A stretch of 64,000 nucleotides of DNA. Source: Sandaracinaceae bacterium (lineage in GTDB: Bacteria; Myxococcota_A; Polyangia; Polyangiales; Houyiibacteriaceae). How positions within the stretch are numbered: the stretch's first letter is position 1; every line of letters begins with the position of its first letter. The notes under the pieces were generated by a model. The model was not told where the DNA came from and ran no database searches. It was given only the letters and a program-made list of their open reading frames with translations. The position numbers were made by a program, and so were the translations under genes. The DNA lies in contig JADJJE010000018.1 of assembly GCA_016706685.1 (NCBI GenBank), forward strand, positions 1 to 64,000, written 5' to 3'. Below, piece by piece: positions 1-13,436 of this stretch.

Positions 1-61
1 AACACCCAGACGCAGCGCCTATCGCCCCAGCTTTTGGCCGGCCCCAACGAGGCCCGACGCC

Positions 62-85
62 CGAATTAATAGAAGTACGAATTAA
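62..85. promoter_or_regulatory. AT-rich pair of direct repeats upstream of the recombinase operon
   Basis: Two copies of CGAATTAA (62-69 and 78-85) lie 16 bp apart in a short AT-rich island within otherwise very GC-rich DNA, 40 bp before the first gene of the recombinase operon. The position and composition suit a promoter or operator, but I see no clear -35/-10 pair, so the role is an inference. Confidence 0.3.
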
Positions 86-124
86 GATCTTGCGAGCACA
101 CGATCCGTCGGCAATCCTTCCCCC

Positions 125-835
125 ATGGCCACCACCCAGCCCGAAGCCCTCGCCGCCATCCTCGCCGACGAACCGCTCCTCCAACTCCTCGGCCACCCCT
201 CCAAAGCCGTCCTCAACAAGCTCCTGGCCTTCCTCCTCACCGGCGTCTCCCAAGACACCGTCACCGAGCAGCTCGCCACCCTCTGGGCCACCCCCACCAG
301 CAACGAAGCCAACCGCCTCTGGGAACACCTCAAGCCCTCCAAGGTCACCCTCGGCGGGCCGCGCTACCTGCGCTCCATGCAGGCCCTGCGGCTCTTCGCC
401 ATCCTGGTGCAGCGCCACTACGGCGCGCTCAACGACGCGCACCAGAAGGAGCTGCGCGCCAAGGTCGAGGAGCTGGTCGCGGTGCTGCTGCGCCACGACG
501 TGCCCGTCCCGGACCGGCGCGCCTATGCCCGCGCGCAGTCCATGGTGGGCTTCTGCCTCATGCTGGCCCACGAGGTCCCCAGCCTGGTGGTGGAGGGCGA
601 CGTGTACCGCGCCGCGGCGGCCTTTGGTCTGCTGACGGGCTGCGAGGACGCGCCCAAGCGGCAGCTCGGCGAGACCGACGAGGCCTATCAGAAGCGCGCC
701 CGCCGTTCCGTCGCCCAGCGCGCCCGCACGCGCATCTCGGACCCGGCCAGCCGCTACGAGGACGAGTACGCGCAGCTGCTTCACCAGCTGGCGCGCAACG
801 CCGCCGCCCGACCATCGAAAGGCCCCACCTCATGA
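125..835 (+). CDS. Hypothetical protein, first gene of a recombinase operon
   Basis: A 236-residue protein of unknown function, rich in Leu, Ala and Arg and apparently mostly helical, with no signal peptide or membrane segment. The C-terminal third is charged and low in hydrophobics. No family motif is recognised. It is the first of three genes joined by 4-base ATGA overlaps (835/832 and 1116/1113) with a large serine recombinase last, which implies translational coupling. An accessory role for the recombinase, such as a directionality or DNA-binding partner, is possible but not shown by the sequence. The ATG at 125 is the first reasonable start; no strong Shine-Dalgarno sequence precedes it. 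Confidence 0.65.
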   Translation: MATTQPEALAAILADEPLLQLLGHPSKAVLNKLLAFLLTGVSQDTVTEQLATLWATPTSNEANRLWEHLKPSKVTLGGPRYLRSMQALRLFAILVQRHYGALNDAHQKELRAKVEELVAVLLRHDVPVPDRRAYARAQSMVGFCLMLAHEVPSLVVEGDVYRAAAAFGLLTGCEDAPKRQLGETDEAYQKRARRSVAQRARTRISDPASRYEDEYAQLLHQLARNAAARPSKGPTS

Positions 836-1116
836 CCTCCCGAACCTCCGCTCCCCGAGAAGGGCAGCTCGTGCGGCTGAACGCCGCCACGCTGCAGTAC
901 GAGCCCTGCGGCTACCTCATCCGCCACTATGCGCCGGACATGGTGTGCATCCGGCCGGCGCCACCCGCGCCGAGCACGTTCCAGCTTCGGCTCCCGCACC
1001 CCGAGGTGCTGACCGAGGTTGGCCCAGACCACTGGGCGTACGACCCACCACTCAGCGACGCGCAGCGAGCGTGTCTCACGAGCCTCGCCAAAGCAGCGCT
1101 GGGGGCTCGGTCATGA
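832..1116 (+). CDS. Small hypothetical protein between two coupled genes
   Basis: A 94-residue protein of unknown function. It has many aromatic and proline residues in the middle and a short C-terminal helix. It contains isolated Cys residues but no zinc-binding pattern. It overlaps the preceding gene by 4 bases and the recombinase by 4 bases, so the three proteins are probably made together. Its size and place directly before a serine recombinase would suit a small DNA-binding accessory factor, but no helix-turn-helix is evident. Confidence 0.6.
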   Translation: MTSRTSAPREGQLVRLNAATLQYEPCGYLIRHYAPDMVCIRPAPPAPSTFQLRLPHPEVLTEVGPDHWAYDPPLSDAQRACLTSLAKAALGARS

Positions 1117-2794
1117 GCGGCCGCTATCAGCCCCTGGCCGGCCTGCGCATCGGCATCTACGCGCGCTACTCGAGCGACAAGCAGAACGACACCAGCGCCA
1201 CCGACCAAATCGACTACTGCGCGCAGTCCGTCGCGCGCCTGGGCGGGAACGTGTCCGCGAGCCTGGTGTTCCGCGAAGAGGCCATCAGCGGCGCGTCGCT
1301 CGACCGGCCCGGCTGGCAGGCCTGCATGGCCGCGGTGCGCGCGCGCCGGATCGACGTGCTGGTGGTGGAGAGCCAGTCGCGCGTCTCGCGCAGCCTGGCC
1401 GACTCGGCCTCCGTGCTGGACGAGCTCCGCTTTCTCGGGGTCACGCTGCTGGGCGTCTCCGACGGCCTCGACACGCGGCGCGAAGACTCCGACCTGATGG
1501 CGGGCGTGAACGGCGCCGTGAACCAACAGTACCTGCGCAAGCTGGGCCGCGAGACCAAGCGCGGCATGACGCAGCGCGCGCGGGCGCAGAAAGTCACCGG
1601 CGGCCGAACCTTTGGCTACAAGTCAGTCACAGCCCCCGACGGCAACGGCAAGGTCTGGATGGTCGATGAGGCGGAGGCCGCCTGGGTGCGGCGCATCTTC
1701 ACCCAGTACGCCACGGGCACACCCCCACGGACCATCGCCGAGACGCTCGACACGGCCGGCGTGCCCCCGCCGCGCAGCAAGTCCGAAGGCTGGAAGAAGG
1801 GCACCGTCAGCTCCATCCTCGGCAACGAGCGCTACCTGGGCGTGGTGAAATTCAACCAGCGCCACTGGATGAAGCGCCCGGGCACCAACCAGCGCGTGCC
1901 CCGGCCCGGCAACCCCGACGAGCAGGTGCGCTACCAGGACGACACCCTGCGCATTGTCTCGGACGAGCAGTGGCAGGCGGTGGCCGCCCGCCGCGCCGCC
2001 GAACACCCGGCCAAGAAGGGCCGCCGCGGGCTCCGGCGCAAGCGCACCTACCCGCTGTCGGGCTTGCTGGTCTGCGGCGGCTGCGGCGCGCAGCTGGTGA
2101 TCGCCAACGAGCGCTACTACGGCTGCAAGGCACGCCACCAGAACCGCAACCACTGCAGCGTCTCCCGCACCGTCCGCGAGGACCACCTGCGCGCGGCCCT
2201 GATGTCCAGCCTCACCAAGCAGCTGGGCACGCCCCGCGCGCTGCGCTACCTGCGCGACCAGCTGGCCACGCAGCAAGCCGCGGCCGCCCAGACCGAGGAC
2301 GCCACCCGCCGCGAGCTCACGCGCACCCTGGCCCAGGCGGACGCCGCGGTCACCAAGCTGGTGGACCTGGCCATGAACGCGGGCGAGGGCTCGGGCGCCA
2401 TCATGGACCGCCTACGCCAAGAAGAGGCGCGCCGAGATCACCTGCGCACGGAGCTGGCCGCCCTCGCCAACCCCGAGCGCGCGCCGGTGTTGCTGCCCCA
2501 AGGCACGGACCCGGACGCCGCCACCGACGCGCTGCTGCGCACCATCCTTCACCTGCCCACGCTGGCGGAGATTAACCCCGAAGCCGCCCGCGATGCGCTG
2601 CGCCTGCTGCTGGGCGACACCAAGCTCACCGTCACGCACCACGAAGACGGCAGCACCGTGGTCACGGGTGAGCTGTACCCGCTGGGCGTGCTGCTGCCGC
2701 CCGCCCCGAGCTCCCCGAACACGGGCCGAGCACAACAAAAAACACCGAGTCCTTTTGAGACCCGGTGTTCAGAGTTGGAAGGTATTTCCAATGA

Positions 2795-2816
<22 letters not shown>
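1113..2816 (+). CDS. Large serine recombinase (site-specific integrase)
   Basis: A 567-residue large serine recombinase. The N-terminal resolvase/invertase fold carries the catalytic motif Y-A-R-Y-S (Ser about 20). A recombinase domain follows at about 150-290. A zinc ribbon lies at about 318-350 with CGGC followed by a GCKAR...HCS cluster, then a coiled-coil-prone stretch at about 380-470. Such enzymes integrate and excise phages and mobile islands by a phosphoserine mechanism. I chose the ATG at 1113 because it overlaps the previous stop in ATGA and begins just before the catalytic domain; an upstream open frame to 945 lacks recombinase sequence. The last 25 or so codons run through the terminator and into the 3' end of tRNA-fMet, so the natural C-terminus may have been altered by integration. 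Confidence 0.93.
2734..2769 (-). terminator. Rho-independent terminator of tRNA-fMet
   Basis: On the minus strand, 25 bases after the tRNA CCA end, an 11-bp stem (AACACCGGGTC pairing with GACTCGGTGTT, one G-U pair) with a 7-base loop is followed by TTTTGTT. This is a textbook intrinsic terminator for the tRNA. It lies inside the recombinase reading frame, which reads it on the other strand. Confidence 0.85.
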
Positions 2817-2871
<55 letters not shown>

Positions 2872-2883
2872 GCAGAGAGCGGC

Positions 2884-2911
2884 ACTATACGCGCATCCCT
2901 TGGGCTGTCAA
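2884..2911 (-). promoter_or_regulatory. Sigma-70 promoter of tRNA-fMet
   Basis: On the minus strand TTGACA (2906-2911) and TATAGT (2884-2889) are separated by 16 bp, a near-consensus housekeeping promoter. Transcription would start about 5-7 bases downstream, just before the tRNA 5' end at 2871. Confidence 0.85.
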
Positions 2912-3033
2912 CGTTGGCCGAGAAAAATCCTCACCGGGTGGTCGCGTCCATTCTCACGGCGGGTGAGCAGTGGTAGAACGGTGGCACGGCGTGACGCGGG
3001 GTCCGGTTCGGGTGCTCGCTCCGCCGCTTGTTC

Positions 3034-4701
3034 ATGATGCAGACCGATCCTTCCTTAACCAAGACCCCCTCTCGTGTGTCGGCGAGCGAAGACAGCGTGC
3101 GCTCGCAGGAGCTCACGTTCGACATCCCGTCCGACATGAAGATGGAAGACTGGGTCGGGGCCATCATCGACGAGCGCTACCGCATCGAGGCCATCATCGG
3201 GGTGGGCGGCATGGCGGCGGTGTTCTCGGCGGAGCACGTGCGTTTGGGGCACCGCGTGGCGCTCAAGGTGCTGCTGCCCGCGTTCCAAGAGCACGAAGAG
3301 ATCCGCGCGCGCTTCGCCCGTGAGGCGCTGGCCATGGCCCGCCTCGACCACCCGCACATCGCCACCGCCATCGACTACGGCGAGCTGGACGACGGCGGGC
3401 GCTACATGGTCATGCCGCTGGTCCCGGGCGAGAGCCTGCGGGACGAGCTGCACCGCCGCGGGGCCTTCCCCTGGGCCGAGGCGTGCGCCATCGGCGCGCA
3501 GGTGGCCGACGCCCTCGCCGCCGCGCACGAGGCCGAGGTGGTGCACCGCGATCTCAAGCCCGACAACGTCATGTGCGCGCGCCGCCTGGACGGGGCCATC
3601 CGCGCCACGGTGCTGGACTTCGGCATCGCGCGCGTGCGCAGCCTGGACGCCGCCGACCCCGACCGCATGAGCCGCCTGCGCACGCTCACGCACGTGGGCC
3701 ACGTGATGGGCACGCCGGGCTACATGGCGCCCGAGCAGGCCACCGGGCAGTCCGTGGACGAGCGCACCGATCTCTACGCGCTGGGCCTGGTGCTCTACGA
3801 GATGGTCACGGGGCGGCAGCGCTACCCCAGCGAGAAGGTCAGCGGCGTGAGCGAGATCCTCACGCTGCAGCTGACCGAGCCGTCCACGCACCTGCGTGAC
3901 CTGCCCAACTTCGCGCACATCCCCGAGGAGCTGGACACCATCGTGGCCCGGCTGCTGCAGTCGAAGCCCTCGGACCGGCCCGCCACGGCGGCCGAGGTGC
4001 GCGACGTGCTGCTGGAGCTGGCCTATGGGCACTCGGCGCACGGCAAAGACCCCGCGCTGAAGACGGGCGAGTCCGAAGCGCTCAAGAAGCGCCGCGACGC
4101 GACCACCGGCTCGGCGCACGTGGCCAGCGGTCCGGTGCGCAAGGCGCGGCGCGGGCTGTTCCTGTTCCTGGGGATGCTCACGGGCGTGGCGCTCACCGTG
4201 GGCGGTCTGGTCTACACGGGCCTGGTCGAGGTGCCCATCGACGAGGACTTCAACCTCATCACGCGCACCACCGCGCAGGGCACCGACGTGCCCGAGGCCC
4301 TCGTCCAAGACGTGGCCATCATGAACGAGAGCATCGAGACGGGCATTCGGCGTGACGCCGCTCGGCGCATCCTGGCCTTCGAGCCGTCCACGGCGCTGCC
4401 CCCGTGGCTCGAGGCCGCGGCTCAGCTCGAGGCCGCCCGCAGCTGCGAGACCCGCGAGGTGGCGCTCACGCGCATCCGTGAGCTGGGCGACCGGCGCGCC
4501 CGCCCCGCGGTGGACCACCTGGACACCACGCCGCGCCGCGGCTGCGGTCGGCAGGGGCGCTACGACTGCTACGCCTGCGTGCGCGACAGCCTGTCGCAGA
4601 CGCTCGACGTGCTGAACGGCATCGTGCCCGCCGCGGCTGCGGTCGCTGCGCCCCCCGCCGAGACCGAGCCGGTCCTCGAGGCGGGCACCGCGGCTCCCTG
4701 A
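3034..4701 (+). CDS. Hanks-type Ser/Thr protein kinase, membrane anchored
   Basis: A 555-residue eukaryotic-like Ser/Thr kinase. The catalytic domain (about 45-320) has a glycine-rich loop GVGGMAAVF, the VALKVLL lysine, HRDLKPDN with the catalytic Asp, a DFG triad and a GTPGYMAPEQ activation segment, so it should be active. A single hydrophobic segment at about 370-395 puts the kinase in the cytoplasm and a roughly 150-residue C-terminal region outside. That region holds a CGRQGRYDCYAC cluster that may form disulfides or bind metal; no PASTA repeats are seen. ATG 3034 or 3037 is preferred over TTG 3028. The gene is convergent with the M23 peptidase, with one base between stop codons. A PP2C phosphatase at 17.9-18.7 kb could oppose it, but that link is speculative. 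Confidence 0.92.
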   Translation: MMQTDPSLTKTPSRVSASEDSVRSQELTFDIPSDMKMEDWVGAIIDERYRIEAIIGVGGMAAVFSAEHVRLGHRVALKVLLPAFQEHEEIRARFAREALAMARLDHPHIATAIDYGELDDGGRYMVMPLVPGESLRDELHRRGAFPWAEACAIGAQVADALAAAHEAEVVHRDLKPDNVMCARRLDGAIRATVLDFGIARVRSLDAADPDRMSRLRTLTHVGHVMGTPGYMAPEQATGQSVDERTDLYALGLVLYEMVTGRQRYPSEKVSGVSEILTLQLTEPSTHLRDLPNFAHIPEELDTIVARLLQSKPSDRPATAAEVRDVLLELAYGHSAHGKDPALKTGESEALKKRRDATTGSAHVASGPVRKARRGLFLFLGMLTGVALTVGGLVYTGLVEVPIDEDFNLITRTTAQGTDVPEALVQDVAIMNESIETGIRRDAARRILAFEPSTALPPWLEAAAQLEAARSCETREVALTRIRELGDRRARPAVDHLDTTPRRGCGRQGRYDCYACVRDSLSQTLDVLNGIVPAAAAVAAPPAETEPVLEAGTAAP

Positions 4702-4702
4702 C

Positions 4703-6167
4703 TCAGTGCGGGACGTCTTGGTCCAGCGTCCAGCGCCCGCGCGGGTGCCGGCGCCGCCGCCCGCACGCGATGGAGTCGGGCCTGCCCGTGGCGATCAGCC
4801 ACTCCGTGACCGAGCGGCGCGACCGTGACCCGCTGTAGCGCAGGCCCGGGCGGAACAGCTCGGCCGGGTCGCAGTTCTGCCCGGCGTACATGAACTCGAA
4901 GTGCACGTGCGGGCCGCGGCTGATGCCGGTGCTGCCCACCTCGGCCAGCACGCCGCCGGCGCGCACGCGCTCGCCGGCCACCACGAAGTTCACGGAGTTG
5001 TGCGCGTAGAGCGTGACCCAGCCGCCCTGGTGGATGACCAGCACGATGTTGCCGTAGCCGCGGATGCCGTCGCCCGAGTAGCCCACCAGGCCCGGCGCGG
5101 CGGCGCGCACGTTCCAGCCGATGTCCCCCGCGATGTCCACGGCCAGGTGGTAGCCCTGCTCGCCGGAGCCGTAGCCGCGCACGAAGCGCCCGTTGGTCAC
5201 GGGCCAGCGCAGGGTGCCGGCGAAGCGGTCGGCGTTGCCACCCACGGCGCGCAGCCAGCGCGGCTCCACCACGCCGCCCAGCAGCTTGTGCCCCGCTTGG
5301 CTGGTGCCGAGGCCCAGCAGCTGGGCTCGTGCCAGCGCGCCACGCTGGGCGCCCGTCAGCGGACGCTCGCGCGCGGGCTCCCGGCTGCCTGGAGCGGGCC
5401 CCCGGCCCGGGATGAACAGGCGGCGCCCGGTGCGCAGGTCGCTCACCTCTTCGCGCGAGAGCGCGTTGGCCCCCATGATCTCGGAGGCCCCCAGGCGATA
5501 GCGGCGCGCGATGTCCCAGATGGACTCGCCCTCGGCCACGGTGTGCCAGATGCCGCGCCCCTCGGGGCGCACCGCGCTGCGGATGGCGCTGGGCGCCACA
5601 CCGGGGATCAGGATGCGACCACCGGGCCGCAGGCCGCGCACGTCGTCATCGGTGAAGCCGTTGGCCTCGAGCAGCTCGTCCACGGTCTTGTCGTAGGCGT
5701 TCGCGAGGTCCCACAGCGTCTCGCCCTCGCTCAGCGTGTGGTAGCCCGCCAGCATCACGCCTCCGTCGGGGAGCATGACGCCACCGTCCACCGTCTGGAG
5801 TTCCGCCGTGACGCCACCATCGCTCGATGCCGCCGCGCTGGCCGCCGTGGCCGGCCCCGTCACCCCCGGGATGCGCAGCACGCGGACCGGCGTTGAGGCG
5901 GCGCGACTCGCGGCGGGTGAGCTCGTTGGCCTCCATGATCGCTTCGAGCGGCACGCCATACAGGCGCGACACGTCCCACAGCGTCTGGCCGGCCTCGAGG
6001 GTGTGGTCCACGTGCACGTCCGCCGGCGCCTCCGTGGGCGTGGCCGGCTGCTCCACCACGGGCGTGTCGTTGGCGGCGCTCGGGTCTTCTTCACCACTGC
6101 CACACGCCAGCGCGAAGCAGAGCGCGCCGAGGGTCGCGAGCGGGGTCGGGGTGAGCGAGCGAGTCAC
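4703..6167 (-). CDS. LysM-repeat M23 peptidase lipoprotein (single-base frameshift)
   Basis: A cell-envelope hydrolase or hydrolase activator that would act on peptidoglycan. From GTG 6167 there is a lipoprotein signal ending L-A-C, then three LysM domains (about 45-90, 130-175, 190-235), then a LytM/M23 metallopeptidase domain. The zinc-binding pattern is intact (HLAVD, LYAH and HVHFE), so it may be active rather than a degenerate NlpD-like activator. The frame breaks near 5884-5888: removing one G/C there rejoins the first LysM as RRLNAGRVLRIPG, in line with the LysM ends of repeats two and three. An indel in a short G/C run is either a sequencing error or a recent inactivation. It is convergent with the Ser/Thr kinase. 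Confidence 0.85.
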
Positions 6168-6267
6168 GAAGCGGGGGAGGGTAGCAGGGATCGCCGAGGC
6201 TGCCCGTGGGAGTCCGTCCGCAACGCCCGGGCTTGCGCAATGCTTCCCGGAGGCCGACAACACGGGC

Positions 6268-7089
6268 ATGCAGCACCCCGTCGCCCTGACCATCGCGGGC
6301 TCCGACCCCTCGGGCGGCGCGGGCGCCCAAGCCGACCTCAAGACCTTTCACCAGCACGGCGTGTACGGCGCCGCGGCCATCAGCCTGATCACCGTGCAGA
6401 ACACGCGCGGCTGCGACGACGTGGTGGTGCTGGATGCGGGCCTGGTGCGCGCGCAGATCGAGGCGGTGCTGCTGGACCTGCCCGTGGCCGTGCTGAAGAC
6501 GGGCGCGCTGGGCTCTGCCGAGAACGTGAGCGCCGTGGCCAACGTGCTGCGCGGGCGCGACCTGCCGCTGGTGGTGGACCCGGTGCGCGTGGCCACGGTG
6601 GGCACCCAGACCGGGCTGCTGCGTGATGAAGCGCGCGAGGTGGTGCTGCGCGAGCTCGCCCCGCTCGCCACGCTGCTGACCCCGAACATGCGGGAAGCGG
6701 CCTGGCTCACCGGCCGTGACGTGGAGTCGCTGCCCCAGATGCGCGACGCGGCGCACGCCCTGATCGACCTCGGCGCGCGGGCCGTGCTGGTGAAGGGTGG
6801 GCACCTGGCGTTCACGTCGGACCACCCCGCCATCGACGTGCTGGTGCTCGACGGATCGCTGCACGAGCTGCACGCGGACCGGGTGGCCACTCCCGCCGGG
6901 CACGGCACCGGCTGCTCGCTGGCCAGCGCGATCGCGGCGCGGCTCGCGCTGGGCGAGACGCTGGAAGACGCTGTGATTCTGGGCAAAGAGTGGGTGCGAC
7001 GCGCGCTGGTCTCGGCCCCCCCGCTGGGAGGCGGCGCCTGGCCCATCGACCACTTTGCGCCCGTGCCCCCCAGCAAGCGCGCGCGCTGA
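6268..7089 (+). CDS. thiD: Hydroxymethylpyrimidine (phosphate) kinase
   Basis: A 273-residue ribokinase-fold kinase of the ThiD family, which phosphorylates HMP and HMP-P for the pyrimidine half of thiamine. The start MQHPVALTIAGSDPSGGAG is the family's N-terminal substrate-binding loop. Near the C-terminus GHGTGCSLASAIAA carries the anion hole and catalytic Asp region (G-T-G-C). DPVRVATVG resembles the usual DPVMVAKSG. Length matches the family (about 265). ATG 6268 is the first start in line with family members. No other thiamine gene and no TPP riboswitch is seen nearby, so it may be a stand-alone salvage gene; a pyridoxal-kinase activity cannot be excluded. Confidence 0.9.
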   Translation: MQHPVALTIAGSDPSGGAGAQADLKTFHQHGVYGAAAISLITVQNTRGCDDVVVLDAGLVRAQIEAVLLDLPVAVLKTGALGSAENVSAVANVLRGRDLPLVVDPVRVATVGTQTGLLRDEAREVVLRELAPLATLLTPNMREAAWLTGRDVESLPQMRDAAHALIDLGARAVLVKGGHLAFTSDHPAIDVLVLDGSLHELHADRVATPAGHGTGCSLASAIAARLALGETLEDAVILGKEWVRRALVSAPPLGGGAWPIDHFAPVPPSKRAR

Positions 7090-7170
7090 ACGGGCTTGCC
7101 CCCGCCCGCCCGCCTTGGTATCTGCCCACCCCGCACGCACTCCTGAACGCGAGTGCAGTCATTCGGCACC

Positions 7171-9580
<2,410 letters not shown>

Positions 9581-9583
9581 TGC

Positions 9584-11491
<1,908 letters not shown>

Positions 11492-11903
11492 TTCGAGTGG
11501 GGGCGTGATCGATCGGAGGGGGACGGGCACCCTGGTCTGCGGGATCGCTCGCGCTGGCGCTCGCTCTGGTACCCCCCTGGAATCGGCACTCCGCGCTACG
11601 CGCTGCGTTTGTTTTCGGGGGCCCATCAAGCCCCGCTGCCCAGGGCGCCCGGCCCCCTCCTCGGTGACGTTTCGGCTCGACTGGGCGCGGCGGAGGTCGT
11701 CCGTGTCCGCCGGGCGCGGGAGGGGCTCGCCTGGGCCCGCCGGAGTGCGTGGGGTCTGTCGTGGTCGTGGTCGTGGGCGTTGACGGCGACGGCGACGGCG
11801 ACGAACTGCGTCAACCGCAAGACCGAGCCAGCCGGGTGATCACGCGCCCCTCCCCCTCGCCGATTTTTTGACCAGCTGCCCCTCCGTGCACTAGGCCCGA
11901 GGG
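11492..11903. other. Intergenic region before the ParA-like gene
   Basis: No credible gene is found in these 412 bases. They hold a trinucleotide-rich stretch (GTC/GTG and GAC/GGC repeats, 11758-11802) framed by GTTGACG (11779-11785) and CGTCAAC (11809-11815), which could pair. A TTGACC at 11868 might be a -35 element for the following gene, but no good -10 follows. Confidence 0.4.
11758..11802. repeat. Short hexamer/trinucleotide repeat tract
   Basis: Reading left to right there are three GTCGTG/GTGGTC units followed by four GACGGC-type units, all in an intergenic region. Such simple repeats are prone to slippage; no coding or regulatory role can be shown. Confidence 0.5.
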
Positions 11904-13040
11904 ATGTCATCGCCACAGGGTGTTTGTCGCGTGTGCGAGCGCGACTTCGAAGTGCGCTTTCGCTACCAAGTCCGCGAGGAAGCGGGCTCGTACGTGTACG
12001 TGTGCTCGATGGTGTGTCAGCAGCGCTTGCTGGCGGGCGTGGAAGAGACCGTCGATCGCAGCCTCGAGGAGGCTCCGCCCGGGTGCGTCTGCGACGTGTG
12101 CCAGGCGAACTTCGTGCTCGAGTATCCATTCCAGGCGAGCGTGGCGGATGGGGAGCGGCGCTACTACTGCTCCACCGAGTGCCGCGCGGCCGAGGCCGAG
12201 AGGCGGCAGACGGGCAGTGGGCTGATTGCTCCCGCGCGTGGGGTGCGGCGCATTGCCGTGTTCAACCACAAGGGCGGGACGGGGAAGACCACCACGTCGG
12301 TGAACCTCGCGGCCGGCTTGGCCGAGGCTGGCTACAACGTGCTGTTGGTGGACGCCGACGGGCAGGGAAACGTGGGCGCTTCGCTGGGCATCCGCGGTGA
12401 GAAGACGCTCTATCACGTGCTGGTGCACGGGCTCCCGCCGGAAGACGCGGCCATCCCGGTGCGCAAGGGGCTCGACGTGATCACGTCGAACGAGACGCTG
12501 GCCGCGGCCGAGCTGCACCTGGCGCAGCGCAGCGGGCGTGACCGTGTGCTGCGCGAGCGGCTCGGCACGCTGGGCGACTCCTATGACGTGGTGGTGCTGG
12601 ACTGTGCGCCGGCGCTGTCGCTCATGAACCAGAACGCGCTGGTCTACGCGGACAGCGTGATCGTGCCCGTGTCCTGCGACTACCTGTCGCTGGTGGGCGT
12701 GAAGCAGGTGCTCAAGACGCTGCGCAACGTGCGCGAGCTGCTCAAGCACGAGGTGGACATCGTGGGGGTGCTGCCCACGTTCTACGACAGCCGCAACCGC
12801 GTGGCGCGCGACGCCGTGGAGGCCCTGCGCAAGCACTTCGGCGACAAGTGCCTGCCGCCCATCCGCGTGAACACCCGCCTGCGCGAGGCGCCCACGGCGC
12901 GTCAGAGCATCTTCGAGTACGACCCCGAGTGCCACGGCGCGACGGACTACCGCCAGCTGGTCCAGCACGTCATGTCGGCGGCGCAGCGCCCCGCGCAGGC
13001 TGGCTCACAGGCCCACACCGGGATGGCCCAGTCGGCCTGA
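11904..13040 (+). CDS. ParA-family ATPase with duplicated N-terminal Cys4 module
   Basis: A 378-residue Walker-type ATPase of the ParA/Soj family. The deviant Walker A KGGTGKTTT lies at about 123-131, VDADGQGN follows at about 149, and a Walker B segment VVVLDCAPA at about 230. Unusually, the first 95 residues hold two copies of the pattern CxxC-x22-CxxxC (Cys 8, 11, 34, 38 and Cys 63, 66, 89, 93), probably two treble-clef-like zinc sites. ParA proteins move chromosomes, plasmids or cell machines by ATP-driven patterning on the nucleoid. The next gene, 18 bases on, encodes a ribbon-helix-helix-like protein that could act as the ParB-type partner. No parS-like repeats or true ParB are seen nearby, so a cargo-positioning pair is as likely as chromosome segregation. 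Confidence 0.85.
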   Translation: MSSPQGVCRVCERDFEVRFRYQVREEAGSYVYVCSMVCQQRLLAGVEETVDRSLEEAPPGCVCDVCQANFVLEYPFQASVADGERRYYCSTECRAAEAERRQTGSGLIAPARGVRRIAVFNHKGGTGKTTTSVNLAAGLAEAGYNVLLVDADGQGNVGASLGIRGEKTLYHVLVHGLPPEDAAIPVRKGLDVITSNETLAAAELHLAQRSGRDRVLRERLGTLGDSYDVVVLDCAPALSLMNQNALVYADSVIVPVSCDYLSLVGVKQVLKTLRNVRELLKHEVDIVGVLPTFYDSRNRVARDAVEALRKHFGDKCLPPIRVNTRLREAPTARQSIFEYDPECHGATDYRQLVQHVMSAAQRPAQAGSQAHTGMAQSA

Positions 13041-13058
13041 GCACCTGAGAAGGAGAGC

Positions 13059-13382
13059 ATGATGACCCACGAACCAGCACGCGCGATGGACGCGCTCTTC
13101 GACGGAGACGAGGTCCGGGAGGTCCTCCGTGAGGCGTTCTACACGCCCGCGCCGGCCAAGAAGCCCCTCGTGAAGGCGAACGGGAAGCAGAAGGCGAAGC
13201 CGAAGCCCAAGCCGTCGCACTACGAGGTCATCTGCATCTCCATGTACCGCGACGACCTCGACCGGCTGGACGAAGAGGTGGCCAAGCTGAAGGCGGCGGG
13301 CCACACCAAGATGAGCCGCAGCGGCCTGATCCGCTTTGCTCTCGACCACATGGACACGTCGAAGCTGCCCAAGGCGTACTGA
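13059..13382 (+). CDS. Small ribbon-helix-helix-like protein, probable ParA partner
   Basis: A 107-residue basic protein. Residues 1-30 are acidic and helical; 31-48 form a Lys/Pro-rich linker (KPKPKP). The last 55 residues look like a ribbon-helix-helix fold: a beta strand (YEVICISMY), a helix (LDRLDEEVAKLKAAG) and a second helix after SRSGLIRFALD. RHH proteins bind DNA as dimers and often serve as the partner of ParA ATPases on plasmids. The gene lies 18 bases after the ParA-like gene. AGGAG at 13051-13055 sits close to ATG 13059 and better spaced for ATG 13062, so either Met may start the protein. Confidence 0.75.
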   Translation: MMTHEPARAMDALFDGDEVREVLREAFYTPAPAKKPLVKANGKQKAKPKPKPSHYEVICISMYRDDLDRLDEEVAKLKAAGHTKMSRSGLIRFALDHMDTSKLPKAY

Positions 13383-13436
13383 GCCACTGAGCATTTTTCG
13401 GGCACCTACTTGGCGCCGTCCTGGGGAAGGGGCATC

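Noticed and set aside
945..1112. N-terminal extension of the recombinase to 945
   Set aside because: The extra 56 residues have no recombinase sequence and overlap the preceding gene; ATG 1113 is coupled to its stop codon.
6168..6267. TPP riboswitch before thiD
   Set aside because: No THI-box-like sequence is found in the 100-base divergent gap.
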